DNA of 64,000 bases, taken from NCBI RefSeq assembly GCF_004193775.1, contig NC_041006.1, positions 29,193,102 to 29,257,101 of the forward strand, read 5' to 3'. The notes under the pieces were generated by a model. It was not told the origin of the DNA, did no database searches, and was given only the letters and a program-made list of their open reading frames with translations. The translations under genes were made by a program, and so were the position numbers. This document shows, piece by piece, positions 49,445 to 60,029 of this stretch (its first letter is position 1; the number at the start of each line of letters is the position of its first letter). The stretch is from Glycine soja (Eukaryota > Streptophyta > Magnoliopsida > Fabales > Fabaceae).

Positions 49445-51028
49445 TGTGAAAGCAAAGCTTTCCAAGTTTATTTTGATGATGCCAAAGACTCAAGTCAAGA
49501 ATCAAGAGTCAAACAAGTTTCAAGAATCAAGATTCAAGTGAAGATTCAAGAGAAGACTCAAGATATGCAAGAACTTCAATAAAAGCATCAAGATAAGTAT
49601 AAAAAAGATTTTTTTTTAAAAAGAAAAGATTGAATAACACAATTTGTCCAAAAGAATTTTTCAAAGAAAAATCTTTTACCAGAGTTTTTACTCTCTGGTA
49701 ATCGATTACCAAAAGGCAGTAATCGATTACCAGAAGCACAAATAGTTTTATAACTGTTTTACATAGTAGTAATCGATTACCATGAGCATGTAATCGATTA
49801 CCAATGTTTTTAAATGTTGGATTTCAAATTTCAAGAGTCACAACTTGTGACAAAACATTTTCAAACTTGTGTAATCGATTACACAACATTTGTAATCGAT
49901 TACAGTGTTTCTAAACGTTGATTTTCAAATTTAAACATGAAGAGTCACATCTGTTGATGAGTAATCGATTACACTATAATGGTAATCGATTACTAGTGAC
50001 TGGTTTTGAAAAATAAATTGCCAAGAGTCACGATTTTTAAAGTGACTAGTTTTTGAAGAATTTGCCAAGAGTCACAACTTTTAAAGTGACTAGTTTTGAA
50101 GAAATTGTCAAGAGTCACAACTTTTAACATGATTTCTTCAAAAGCCATCAAATGGCTATAAATATGTGACCATGGCACGAATTTAAAAAGATACTGATTA
50201 CTGAATCATTCTCAACATCTTTCTAAGAGTTTTTGTTCAATACTTGCTTTGTCAAGAAAAGTTCATTGGGCAAAAACTTGTGCTTATTCTATTTTCTTCT
50301 TCTTTTTTTCCTTCTCCCTCTTGCCAAAAGAATTCAAAGAACTAACCATCTGAGAATTCTTTGCCCAAACACTGAATTCAAAGAACTAACCGTCTGAGAA
50401 TTCTGTGTAAGAAGCGGGTAGCTTCTTGGTTGTAATAGTGAACACAAGGGAGGGTACATCTACTTGGTTGTTAAAAGAGAACAAGGAAGGGTGCATCCTT
50501 TGTGGCTCTTTACTTGTAAAGGTTTTTACAAGGTTATTAGAAATCTCAAGAACCGTGAGTTGCTTGGGGACTGGATGTAGGCACGGGTCATTACCGAACC
50601 TGTATAAATCTTGTGTTTGCTTTCTTCTTTCCTATGCTCTTTACTTTTCCGTTGTGTACTTTTTATTTCCGCTTTACTTTTGTCTAAGTTGTTATTTTTG
50701 TTCTTTACTTTCTCATAACTTAGTAGTAAAGCCTAATTGTATCTAGTAACATTAAAAAACTTCGTACCCCATTGCCCAGAGGCTCTTCGCTATGCGAAGG
50801 TATGGGGGAGGGATATTGTACGCAGTCTTACCCTTGCATATGCAAAGAGGCTGTTTCCGGATTCGAACCCATGACCAACAAGTCACCAAGGCACAACTTT
50901 ACCGCTGCACCAGGGCTCGCCCTCGTATCTAGTAACATTAAGAAGGATAAAATTTTAATTAGTCAAGACACGTTCATAATTAATTCAACCCCCCATTCTT
51001 AATTATTCCGAGGCGACTTGTTCCAACA
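49445..51028 (+). mobile_element. Solo LTR 2 (1.58 kb), inserted in the Athila-like element
   Basis: It starts TGTGAAAGCAAAGC and ends TTCCAACA, flanked by GTCTT (49440-49444) and GTCAT (51029-51033), a 5-bp duplication with one mismatch. It is homologous to the solo LTR at 41976-43485. It contains four palindrome pairs (49698/49719, 49769/49790, 49871/49892, 49961/49982), each exactly 21 bp apart. An Au SINE interrupts it at 50756. Confidence 0.88.
50756..50921 (-). mobile_element. Au-type tRNA-derived SINE
   Basis: On the minus strand the element starts GGCGAGCCCTGGTGCAGCGG and contains the pol III B box GGTTCGAATCC (complement of 50859-50869), then GCGTACAATATCCCTCCCCC, ending in a GTACGAAG plus T run. 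This is the Au SINE layout. A 17-bp target duplication GTATCTAGTAACATTAA flanks it (50739-50755 and 50925-50941). The homologous LTR at 41976-43485 shows the empty site at about 43385-43401. Confidence 0.93.
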
Positions 51029-51681
51029 GTCATGATATGACCCTAATTTGGGGGAGGGTTAAGGTAAAAATTGTCTCAGGATGGTAAAACAACACACAAT
51101 AAGGCATCCTCAAAAAGCTTGTAAGCCCAAAGTTTTAAAAAAAAGGGGCAGAAAATAAATAGGTGCCATAAGTGTTGTTAAAATAAATAAATAAATTGAG
51201 GCTAAAAAATAAATAAGCCTAGGCAGAATAAGTGGAAGTTTTTCTAGGATAAATGCTCTCTTATAACCCTAATTTTTGAAATCCCAGAAAAAAACATAAT
51301 TTCTTTGATTAGCCAGGCCACATTAGAAGCCAATAAAAGTCTTTAGTGATCCACCAAGTGTAAGTAGGATAACTTTAACTGAGATGAAGTGCGAAATTGG
51401 GAAAATTAATTACAGGTCATAGAATTTTAAACACTCACCCAAGACACTTCTGCGTAGAGAGAAACACTAAAGCCTTGTGAGGAAAAGTGAGGCAAGCCGA
51501 CCTGATTGATTTATGCTACTAACCAATTCTATCTCAATGTTTGTTTGTGCTTCCATTGTGAGATCATGGCAAATGCAAGAAGTTTCAGCTAAGGGAATTT
51601 GAAAATTTGCAGCTATTGAAAGTGTTGGAGCATTCAGAGCCTGCTCTCATTTTTGTTTTTGCTTGAGGACAAGCAAAGTTT

Positions 51682-51694
51682 TTAATTAGGGGGA
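51682..51694 (+). other. Polypurine tract before Athila-like 3' LTR
   Basis: TTAATTAGGGGGA lies just before the 3' LTR start at 51698, after CTTGAGGACAAGCAAAG, a sequence typical of the same position in Calypso-like elements. Confidence 0.75.
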
Positions 51695-51697
51695 TTT

Positions 51698-52983
51698 TGA
51701 TAACTGCTAAATATGAGTTATTTTTTATAATAAAAATATATTGAAAACATATTTAAATATATTTATTTAGCAGTTATTTTTTGCTTAAATATTAGGAATT
51801 GATATTTTTTGTATTTATGGCTTGCAGATATGAAAAGGAGGGATTAAAAGTGAAAAAGATCTAGAAAATATCAAAAATATGAATAAGGAAGATTTTTGGC
51901 ATCAGGCCTAAGTCCACTCCAACAACTATAAAAAGGGAGTCAAGCCAAGGAGAAAATACACCCCCCTGGAGACTTAGAGCTCTCTAATGAATAAAGCCTG
52001 AGTATCTCTAGTAGGGGAAATCTTTCTTTTTATGTCCTTTTTCCATCCCTTCTCTTCCATCAGTTTCTAAACCCCTTTTCAAGTGTAAGGTCCCTTATGG
52101 TTATAAGAGGCTAAACCCTTAGTTAGAGCCTGACAAACCTAAAAAGTCAAAAGATGTATTGTACACTTCATATTTATCAATGCAAACAAATGTTTTCTTT
52201 CCTATTATCTTTTCTTATTTTAATTTGATGTATCATTCATCCTTGCATCATATTTAGGGGTTAGGTGCTCGACAAAGGATAATCCTTAATAGGAATACAA
52301 GGAAGGTCTTACATGCATCATTTTTAGGGATTTGTCGCTCAACATAAGGTAATTTCTAATAGAACTAAAAGGAAGATGTATCTTAATAAAACCATTGCTA
52401 GACATAGAGTGATTGCATTGTGCCTATGCATCAAAGCAAACATCTAGAATTAGAACTTCATGCATTTTATCCATTGAGTCTTTGCAAAGGCATTTGGGAG
52501 ATAGATAGGTAAAATATACTTGTCATTGTGAGACATCGGGGGCAAGTATTCTAACAAATGTGGGTAGAAAAATTCACCAAATTGATAGAGAAAAATCTAA
52601 AATAATACATCTTAGACAAATAAGACAGGCTAGGTCCCAACATTATCACATTCTGAATTTATCTTTCTTTATCTTCATCTTAATCTTTTATTTTTCTTAT
52701 CTTTTACTTTTTTTCATCTTATCTTTTTTATCTTCTATTTTTATCTTTATCTTTATCATCTTTTAATTTAAATCTTTTATCTTTTCTATCTTGTATTTTT
52801 ATCTTTAAATCTTTATCTTATCTCCTACCTTTCTTTATCTGTTATCTTAAATTCCTTATCTCTTGCTTGTAATTGGGTTTGCATCAATCTAAGTACAAAC
52901 AAAGTCCCTGTGGATTTGGCACTCGTACTTTTGAGTACTTTACTACTTGTGACAAATTTGGTGCGCTTGCCAACGAGTTAACA
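51698..52983 (+). repeat. Athila-like 3' LTR
   Basis: It starts TGATAACTGCTAAATATG and ends CAACGAGTTAACA. It is the partner of 46487-47778, with a similar pyrimidine-rich tract at about 52665-52880. Divergence between the two LTRs is visible but modest. Confidence 0.9.
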
Positions 52984-54240
52984 ATCATGATTGGTGTCTA
53001 AATGTGTTTGTTAATTTTCGCAACGAGTCTGGAACTTCTACACAACCACTAGTTACATCAGCTGATGTGGAGCACCTTAGAAATAGTTTTTGGAGGCTTC
53101 TTTTACAACAAGAGATGTCATAGATAAATTCCAAATTGTTGCAGAGAAGGTTGTTACTGAACTTGACATTGTTGTGATATTTTAATGTGTATCCCATTGT
53201 AGAAGGTTATTGACAACCTTTGTGCTATTGGTATCAATTGGAAGCTATGGTCACCAATGATTCTAGGGATGGAAAAATACAGGTATAATGCTATGGTTCA
53301 CACTTTTTCAAATTAGACGGTGTTTACTATTATGCCTATTAGGAATTGCTATTACTACTATTGTTTTTTTTACCTTGATAATTTTTTTGCCACGTTTTAA
53401 TATTTGTTTTATGTTCTTATGTTTAGGGTGTCATTTCTGAAGTTCCTGAGATCATAGTTAGATAAGTTAGTCGAGACGAGGCAACTTTAAACTTTGATAT
53501 TTTTTATTTTTTTATTCAAGTGTGTTGTGTTTGTTGGTTTTTTAGGTGAGATTTTCAGTTTTTGGTAGGAGGAGACAAGCCTAAGGAGTTGGTTTTGTCT
53601 TTTCGATATTTCCATTTTCTGGGATTTTAACTTATATGCCTAATTGCATTTTATTAACAGTTGTTCTCTTCCTTACACAATAATTAGTCTGTTCAGTACT
53701 ACACAATACTAATGGGTTCTTTTTGCTACTTTTCTAATTGTGATATTTCGTGTGAAGAAAAAGGGAAAAGGAAAATGTTGTCAAAAATTTCTTTTTTCTT
53801 CTTTTTTTTTTGGTCTTACTTTTGCCCTATGGCTCTACCACTACCACCTCACCATTTTTGGGTTTGGTTGTTGAAACAAGGGTGTCTTGTTGGATTCTTA
53901 AGTTTTGCATAGGAATAGTAATAATGTTTGTATCCTTTAACAATGCATGTACCATATAGTTTTCACATCATACCATTACCAATATGTTACTTTATGCATT
54001 AGTCCATTGAGAACACAACCTCTAACAATTAAGTCTTACTTTTTGGGTTCTTACTTTACAACAATTACTACTCATTAGATTTCCATCTTTGTTTGTTTGT
54101 TTGTTTGTTCCTGCCTGAAGCAATTGGCACTATTTTGCTGTTATAAGCAAAAACTAAACGTTAAAAACTGGTCCTCTCTTTGACAAAGTGTGCTTATTCT
54201 TTTATGTGTATTCATTGGCCAACACTCACAAAAGGTGAAC
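52984..54240 (+). other. Upstream region of the AGO10-like exon, with exon-like remnants
   Basis: Two stretches at 53020-53130 and 53198-53281 look exon-like; the second is bounded by TTGTAG and CAG-GTATAA and reads KVIDNLCAIGINWKLWSPMI. I cannot name a family for them. The rest up to 54240 is T-rich and could be promoter, 5' UTR and a leader intron of the AGO10-like gene, ending CACAAAAG before GTGAACATG. No CACTA terminus was found here. Confidence 0.4.
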
Positions 54241-54370
54241 ATGCCAGTGAGACAAATGAGTGAGGGCTCAGAACAACACCTTGTGATCAAACCCCATTTG
54301 CAGAACCCCATCAATGGAGCTAAAAAGGTTCCTAGAGCTGTTGAAAATGGCAAAGGTCCACCACCATCAC
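54241..54370 (+). pseudogene. AGO10: ARGONAUTE10 (PINHEAD/ZWILLE)-like gene, 5' coding fragment cut by an LTR element
   Basis: ATG at 54241 begins MPVRQMSEGSEQHLVIKPHL and runs 43 codons to PPPS before the Ogre LTR starts at 54371. The opening MP-RQM followed by SE-HLVIK and a Pro-rich NGKGPPP stretch is the characteristic N-terminus of plant AGO10. The part present is only the disordered N-terminal extension; N, PAZ, MID and PIWI domains are missing. The family loads miR165/166 and maintains shoot meristems. The frame continues into the LTR to a TAA, an artefact. Because the right LTR leaves the window, the rest of the gene may resume beyond 64000, so this could be an interrupted gene or just a fragment. 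Confidence 0.75.
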
Positions 54371-55873
54371 TGTCGCAACCTGCCCTCCGGCGGGGGCGTT
54401 AAAAGGCCTCTCGTATGGGCCAATGGTGCGTCTTCCATTGAAGGAAAACGCGTGAAGTCACCACCAACATTTATTTGAGGAAAACGCTAGAAAAACCAAA
54501 AAGACAAAGGTCTGCGTATTTTGAAAATGAGGATTTAGGAGTTGTTTACGCACGAGGAAGGTATTAGCACCCCACGCACTCGTCACAAGGGACGACAACC
54601 TCTAATCGAGTGCGCAAATCATGACTTCACCTCCCTTTTTTATGTTATCTTTTTCCCTTTTTATGTCTTTTTTACTTTTGTTCCTTTTTATGTTTTTTTA
54701 CTTTTTTGGGGTCGACAAGGGTATTGCCTTCGCTCCTACGTATCCTCGGGTGCGATGAAAAATTAGACCTACGTAGTTCTTTAAGAGCTGAACGTTGGTT
54801 AAATTGCTTTTTTTTTTATCTTTTTTGAAAGATTGATTTTAACCGAACAAAAGTCGTTTAAGGTGTTGGACCTCGAAACGATCTTTTGATTTTTGAAAGG
54901 AGAGAATCGTTAAGGTGTTGGACCTTAAAACGATCTCTTGATTTTTGAAAATAGGAGAAAGAGTCGTCTAGGTGTTGGACCTTGAAACGATCTTCTCAAG
55001 TTTGAAAGGCAAGAATCGTTAAGGCGTTGGACCTTTGAACGATCTCTTGATTTTTTTTGTGAAATGAAGAAGTTTATGAATTGGTTTTATTTGATTTTGG
55101 CTCATTAATCTTCAATCCTTTTTTAGAGATAACTTGTGGTGCTAATGACCGGTTAAAACTTATTTTACATTGATGAAAAGAGTTTACGACGCAAATGATC
55201 AGTTGAAACTTATTTAAACAGTGATTAAGTGAGATTACAACATAAACGATCGGTCAAATTTTATTTTAATGGTGATTAAACGAGATTAGGGTATGAACGA
55301 TCGGTCGAAACTCGCTTTAAACAAAAAAAAAAAAGATCACTGATGATCAAAGAAGGAGATGAAGATGCACAAACAATAAAGAGGAACCCCTAAGGGTCCA
55401 TAAATCAAGTTCAAATCCTTAAAAGCAAACACAAACCGGATGAAGAATGAAGAACGATAAAGAACAACAAAGAACGGCCGAAGAACGAATGATGAACGGT
55501 GTAGGAATCGATCACAAATGCGATTCGGAAGCATTTGGCCTTGTTTTCTCTTCTTTCTTCCTCTTTATAGCAAAATGAAGCATTTGGGCTGAAGGTAGCT
55601 CGCCCAGGCGAGCTGATAACTTCATCCTGAAGCAACTTGCTCGCCCAAGTGAGCTGGTTACTTAATCATGAAGTTATCTAGGTGGCTTATGGGCTGAAAA
55701 ATGCCCCTAAAGTGACCCTTTAGCCCTCCTTTTGAGTAACTTGCACATTTCCTTTCGAAACGTCGAAAAATCTTACGGAATATTCAACAATTGGTGTTAA
55801 GCAGCTCAATTCGGCTGGCAAGAATCCAAATGTTTGCAAATGATCATCCCCGGACGAAATTAGGGTAGGATAG
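54371..55873 (-). repeat. Ogre-like 3' LTR (left copy)
   Basis: It ends, on the minus strand, with GGTTGCGACA at 54371 and starts near TATCCTACCC at about 55873, just after the polypurine tract. It contains four ~60-bp units of the AAGGTGTTGGACC...CGATCT type (54858-55055) and three ~62-bp units with GATCGGTC (55140-55310). Confidence 0.8.
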
Positions 55874-55890
55874 TTGCCCCTCTTTACTTA
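55874..55890 (-). other. Polypurine tract of the Ogre-like element
   Basis: On the minus strand TAAGTAAAGAGGGGCAA precedes the left LTR, as expected at the 3' end of the internal region. Confidence 0.7.
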
Positions 55891-55989
55891 TCTTTTATTG
55901 GAAATAAAAGGGGAAGTAAAGATAAAGACACTAATTTCGTTCGAGGGATCTCACCATCCAACCGACCACTAGCGAAAGTCTAAGCAGTA

Positions 55990-57020
55990 AAACCCGTGAA
56001 AGCATGAAGACATTGAAGTTCTTTGAAATGTAAATGAGGGTCATTGTCAGCTTTTGAAAGCATGCAATGACTGAAGACATTGTCGCCTTTTAAAAGCATG
56101 CAATGACTGAAGACATTATCGTCTTCGAAATGTAAATAAAGGCATTGTCGCCTTTTGAAAGCATGCAATGACTGAAGACATTGTCGTCTTTGAAATTCAA
56201 ATGAAGACATTGTCGCCTTTTAAAAGCATGCAATGACTAAAGACATTGTCGCCTTTTAAAAGCATGCAATGACTGAAGACATTGTCGTCTTTGAAATGTA
56301 AATAAGGGCATTGTCGCCTTTTGAAAGCATGCAATGACTGAAGACATTGTCGCCTTTTAAAAGCCTTCAATGACTGAAGACATTGTCGTCTTCGAAATGT
56401 AAATGAAGACATTTTCACCTTTTGAAAGCATGCAATGACTGAAGACATTGTCGTCTTTGAAATATAAATGAAGACATTGTCGCCTTTTGAAAGCATGCAA
56501 TGACTAAAGACATTGTCATCTTCAAAATTTAAATGAGGGTCATTGTCGTCTTTTGAATGCATGCAATGACTGAAGACATTTTTGTCTTTGAAATGTAAAT
56601 GAGGGTCATTGTTGCCTTTTGAAAGCATGCAATGACTGAAGACATTGTCATCTTCGAAATGTAAATGAGGGTCATTGTCAGCTTTTGAAAGCATGCAATG
56701 ACTGAAGACATTGTCGCCTTTTAAAAGCATGCATTGACTGAAGACATTGTCTTATTCGAAATGTAAATGAAGACATTGTCACCGTTTGAAAGCATGCAAT
56801 GACTAAAGACATTGTCGTCTTTGAAATGTAAATGAAGACATTGTCGCCTTTTGAAAGCATACAATGACCGAAGACATTGTCGTCTTTGAAATGTAAATGA
56901 TGACATTGTCTCCTTTTGAAATCATGCAATGACTGAAGACATTGTTGTCTTCGAAATGCAAATGAAGACATTATCACCTTTTGAAAGCATGCAATGACTA
57001 AAGACATTGTCGTCTTTGAA
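55990..57020 (-). repeat. Tandem array A: 36-bp and 29-bp modules
   Basis: A 36-bp module (GACATTGTCGCCTTTTGAAA followed by GCATGCAATGACTGAA on the plus strand) repeats, often followed by a 29-bp module (GACATTGTCGTCTTTGAAAT then GTAAATGAA). GCATGC positions show spacings of 36 and 65 bp (for example 56061, 56097, 56162, 56227, 56263, 56328). The long open frames through it are products of the repeat, not genes. It lies in the 3' untranslated part of the element. Confidence 0.92.
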
Positions 57021-57735
57021 AAGGGGCAGATGATCATAATTTGTCTCTGCGTGCCATCAGACTTGCATGTCTCTGGATAGCAAAGAGGGTGCAGATGACC
57101 ATAATTTGTCTCTGCATGCCATCAGACTTGATTGTCTCTAGATAGCAAAAGTGTGCGGATGACCATAATTTGTCTTCGCGTGCCATCGGACTTGCTTGTC
57201 TCTGGATAGCAAAGAGGGTGCGAATGACCATAATTTGTCTCCGCGTGCCATCCGACTTGATTGTCTCTGGATAGCAAAGGTGTGTGGATGACCATAATTT
57301 GTCTTCGCGTGCCATCAGACTCAATTTTCTCTAGATGGTGAAAAGCGTGCGGATGACCATAATTTGTCTCTGCGTGCCATCGGACTCGATTGTCTCTGAA
57401 TGGCGAAGGTGTGCGGATGATCATAATTTGTCTCCGTGTGCCATCGGACTCGATTGTCTCTGGATGGCAAAAAGGGTGCGGATGACCATAATTTGTCTCC
57501 GCATGCCATCAGACTCGATTGTCTCTGGATGGCAAAAGTGTGCGGATGACCATAATTTGTCTCCATGTGCCATCGAACTCGCTTGTCTCTAGATAGCAAA
57601 GAAGGTGTGGATGACCATAATTTTTCTCTGTGTGTAATCGGACTTGATTGTCTCTGGATAGCAAAGGTGTGCAGATGACCATAATTTGTCTCCATGTGCC
57701 ATCAGACTCGATTGTCTCTAGATGGCGAAAGAGAC
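57021..57735 (-). repeat. Tandem array B: ~64-65-bp unit, about 11 copies
   Basis: The unit contains GATGACCATAATTTGTCTC, then GTGCCATCGGACT and TTGTCTCTGGATGGCAAA. ATAATTTG occurs at 57036, 57101, 57165, 57230, 57294 and 57359 and onward, giving alternating 65 and 64 bp spacings. It directly follows array A with no unrelated spacer. Frames in it are repeat artefacts. Confidence 0.92.
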
Positions 57736-57769
57736 TGTAATAGTCTCGGTCGAAAAGTAAATGACAGAG

Positions 57770-57850
57770 GACTTTGAGTCCTATGAAAGCATAAAAGCAA
57801 GGACTTTGAGTCCTATGAAGGCGAGGACTTTGAGTCCTATAAAGGCGAGC
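57770..57850 (-). repeat. Short tandem repeat, GAGGACTTTGAGTCCTAT units
   Basis: Three units of AGGACTTTGAGTCCTATGAA, 27-34 bp apart, follow array B. Each contains the near-palindrome AGGACTTTGAGTCCT. Confidence 0.85.
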
Positions 57851-58687
57851 CAATAGGTACAAGTACCAAAGGGCCTTAACCTTATGAGAAAGCAAGATGT
57901 TGACTCTTTGAGAGGGCCCCTCATCTATGCGCTTATTGCCTAATATGAACATGATTTTCGAGGATGCAGATGTATGTAACCTTCATCTTGAAATGTAGTA
58001 AATGCAGGCTTTGTATGCAATAATGCAATGCAATGGAAAATTATACAATGTTCATGACATTCTTTGTGATTTTGATTTTGATTTGATTTTTTTTAAAACA
58101 TAGATTGATTGTTTTTTTTTCTAAGATGTGATAATTCATGCAACCTCATCCTGTTTTTTTTTTCAAATCTCATCGAGGACTCCCTCAAAGTGTATGTTCT
58201 GTTTGATTTAGTCACTTTCCAATTTTGGAGTGATGACGATGAAGCCGTTTGACATTTAATCAATCACTTGAAATATTGATCCTAGGGTTTTCCCCCTCTT
58301 CTTTTGTTTATTTAAAACATCAATTGCTCTGCACAACAAGAGAAATATAAGGTTTTGGGACCAATCGCATGCCCCCATTGAATGATGGAAATGGATTGTT
58401 ACACTTTGGTATATGACCATGTGAAACTTTCTTGATTTAGGGTCATAGAGTAATGCCATGTGTCTTTTGACTCCACTGAAACTTGATGACATGGGTTGAT
58501 CTTGAAAGAATTTATCTAGCGAAGGCTACCCTTGGATTCGAAAGAAATCCCAAAGGAGTCTGCATGAGAGACTAACATCAGATACACCCTATTATCATAA
58601 CTGTCTTTGGACTTTTCCCATGAGCTTTTGGTTGAATGAGTTTTCTTCTCAAATGTGCAAGTGCGAACCTTAGGGGATTCTCCTTTT

Positions 58688-58760
<73 letters not shown>

Positions 58761-60029
58761 CAATCACAAGTGCGCGCGGGTTTCATTCCAGAATCCCAAC
58801 TTAAAAGAAAATTAGTCGTTCCTTGATCCACATGGGCTTTATTGGGCTTGTAACGTGGTCAGGGGTAAGAGTGCTATGAAAGAAAGGATTAGACAGGCTC
58901 AAAGAGTGTTTGAGGGTTATATTGAGCAAGAACCTTGAGAGCATTGCTTGTACCTTTGGGTTGGGCTCTATTCCTTTTGTCTTATTCATTAATTTCCCAT
59001 CGCACTTTCGTGCCTTTCTTGCAAAATTTGGAGATCTTTCGTCTCTCTTTTTCTTTCTTTACTCGCCTTTGGCAGATTTTATTTTCTTTTTCATTGTTGC
59101 ATAACTTCATGCATGTGTTGTTTGCATTGCTTTTCCCTCTGGTTTAGCGGTGGTTCTTACTTGGGGTTCTTATTTTGTTTTTGTTTTTAGAAAACGAATA
59201 TGCTTTGGCTCGAAGGGGGTAGCAAAGGATAAACTAGTGTTTGGGATATTGAAACATGACCATGTGTCATTTCAAATCTTAACTTAGATCCTTTTGTAGT
59301 TTGGATTTTGGGACCAAACCTTAACAACACGCCCCTGATTGTTTTTTTTTCTATCACCCTAATTTTTGCTTAGGCCGCCCTTTCGGGTTTTAAACCTACC
59401 GGGTGAGAACTTTTTATTTGCCCCTAGGTTTGCTTAAGCTCATGCATGGTGTCTCTCATTGCCCCAGTGTAGGGCTTGAGGTATCTATTGTTTTCTTTTG
59501 TCACAACCTTGTAGCAAGGAAAAATGAAAGAAACTGTGCAGATTCTCGAAAATGAAATTTCAAGGACGAGAAACATTTAAAGGATTTTTCAATTGACAGA
59601 TTAAGCCGAATGACTCTTGTTCTTGACAACTCACATTTCTCTCAAAAAGACAAACTTTCAGGAATGATAAAATGAATGTATATACCTTTTTTTATTTGAA
59701 AGACAGTCAATCAAACGTTTTTCTGTTCTTTTTTTTTACCTTTTTTTGTTTTGAATTTTACTTGTCATTTTACGGCACCCTCACCAAACGTGTAGAACGA
59801 GTAATTTCTTATTGAACAGTCTTGGAAGTCAAAACTCAGGAGCGTAGGTCGCTTGAACAAATAAACCAATGGCTTACACTCATATTCCAGTGAAAGTCAA
59901 ATAAGCAAAGATGTAATTGTGAGAGGATGAGAGACAAGGATGTTAAATTTATCCATATTATTAGCATTGTAACTATGGTTTACAATAATGGCATAAACTT
60001 GAAAATCCTAATGAGTCATTAGAGACATC
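57851..60029 (-). other. Noncoding interior of the Ogre-like element
   Basis: No RT, RNase H or integrase motif was found on either strand. This is where pol would lie in an autonomous element. It contains a (TA)n microsatellite at 58691-58759 and AT-rich filler. Confidence 0.6.
58691..58759. repeat. (TA)n microsatellite, about 34 repeats
   Basis: An uninterrupted TA run of 69 bp. The frame coding IYIYIY on the minus strand is an artefact of it. Confidence 0.98.

Larger units (their letters stand above)
46487..52983 (+). mobile_element. Non-autonomous Athila/Calypso-like Ty3/gypsy element
   Basis: Two homologous LTRs of about 1.29 kb (46487-47778 and 51698-52983) flank an internal region with a primer-binding site, a gag remnant and a polypurine tract, but no RT, RNase H or integrase. 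Flanking pentamers GTCAT (46482-46486) and ATCAT (52984-52988) form a target duplication with one mismatch. About 1.6 kb of the interior is a later solo LTR. The primer-binding site and the LTR ends identify the Athila/Calypso group. Confidence 0.9.

Noticed and set aside
50756..50921. Genuine tRNA gene suggested by the B box
   Set aside because: Poor fit to a cloverleaf, long non-tRNA 3' part and a 17-bp target duplication identify a SINE.
56197..56730. 177-codon minus-strand open frame, with neighbours at 56678-57037 and 55980-56210
   Set aside because: The peptide repeats the tandem DNA units (HCMLSKGDNV-like); open frames persist because the repeat lacks stops in some frames. Not a gene.
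57321..57952. Overlapping minus-strand frames of 124 and 147 codons
   Set aside because: Translation of the 64/65-bp array B (METNYGHPH-like repeats) plus flank; no domain.
58578..58763. Frame with an IYIYIY run
   Set aside because: Artefact of the (TA)n microsatellite.
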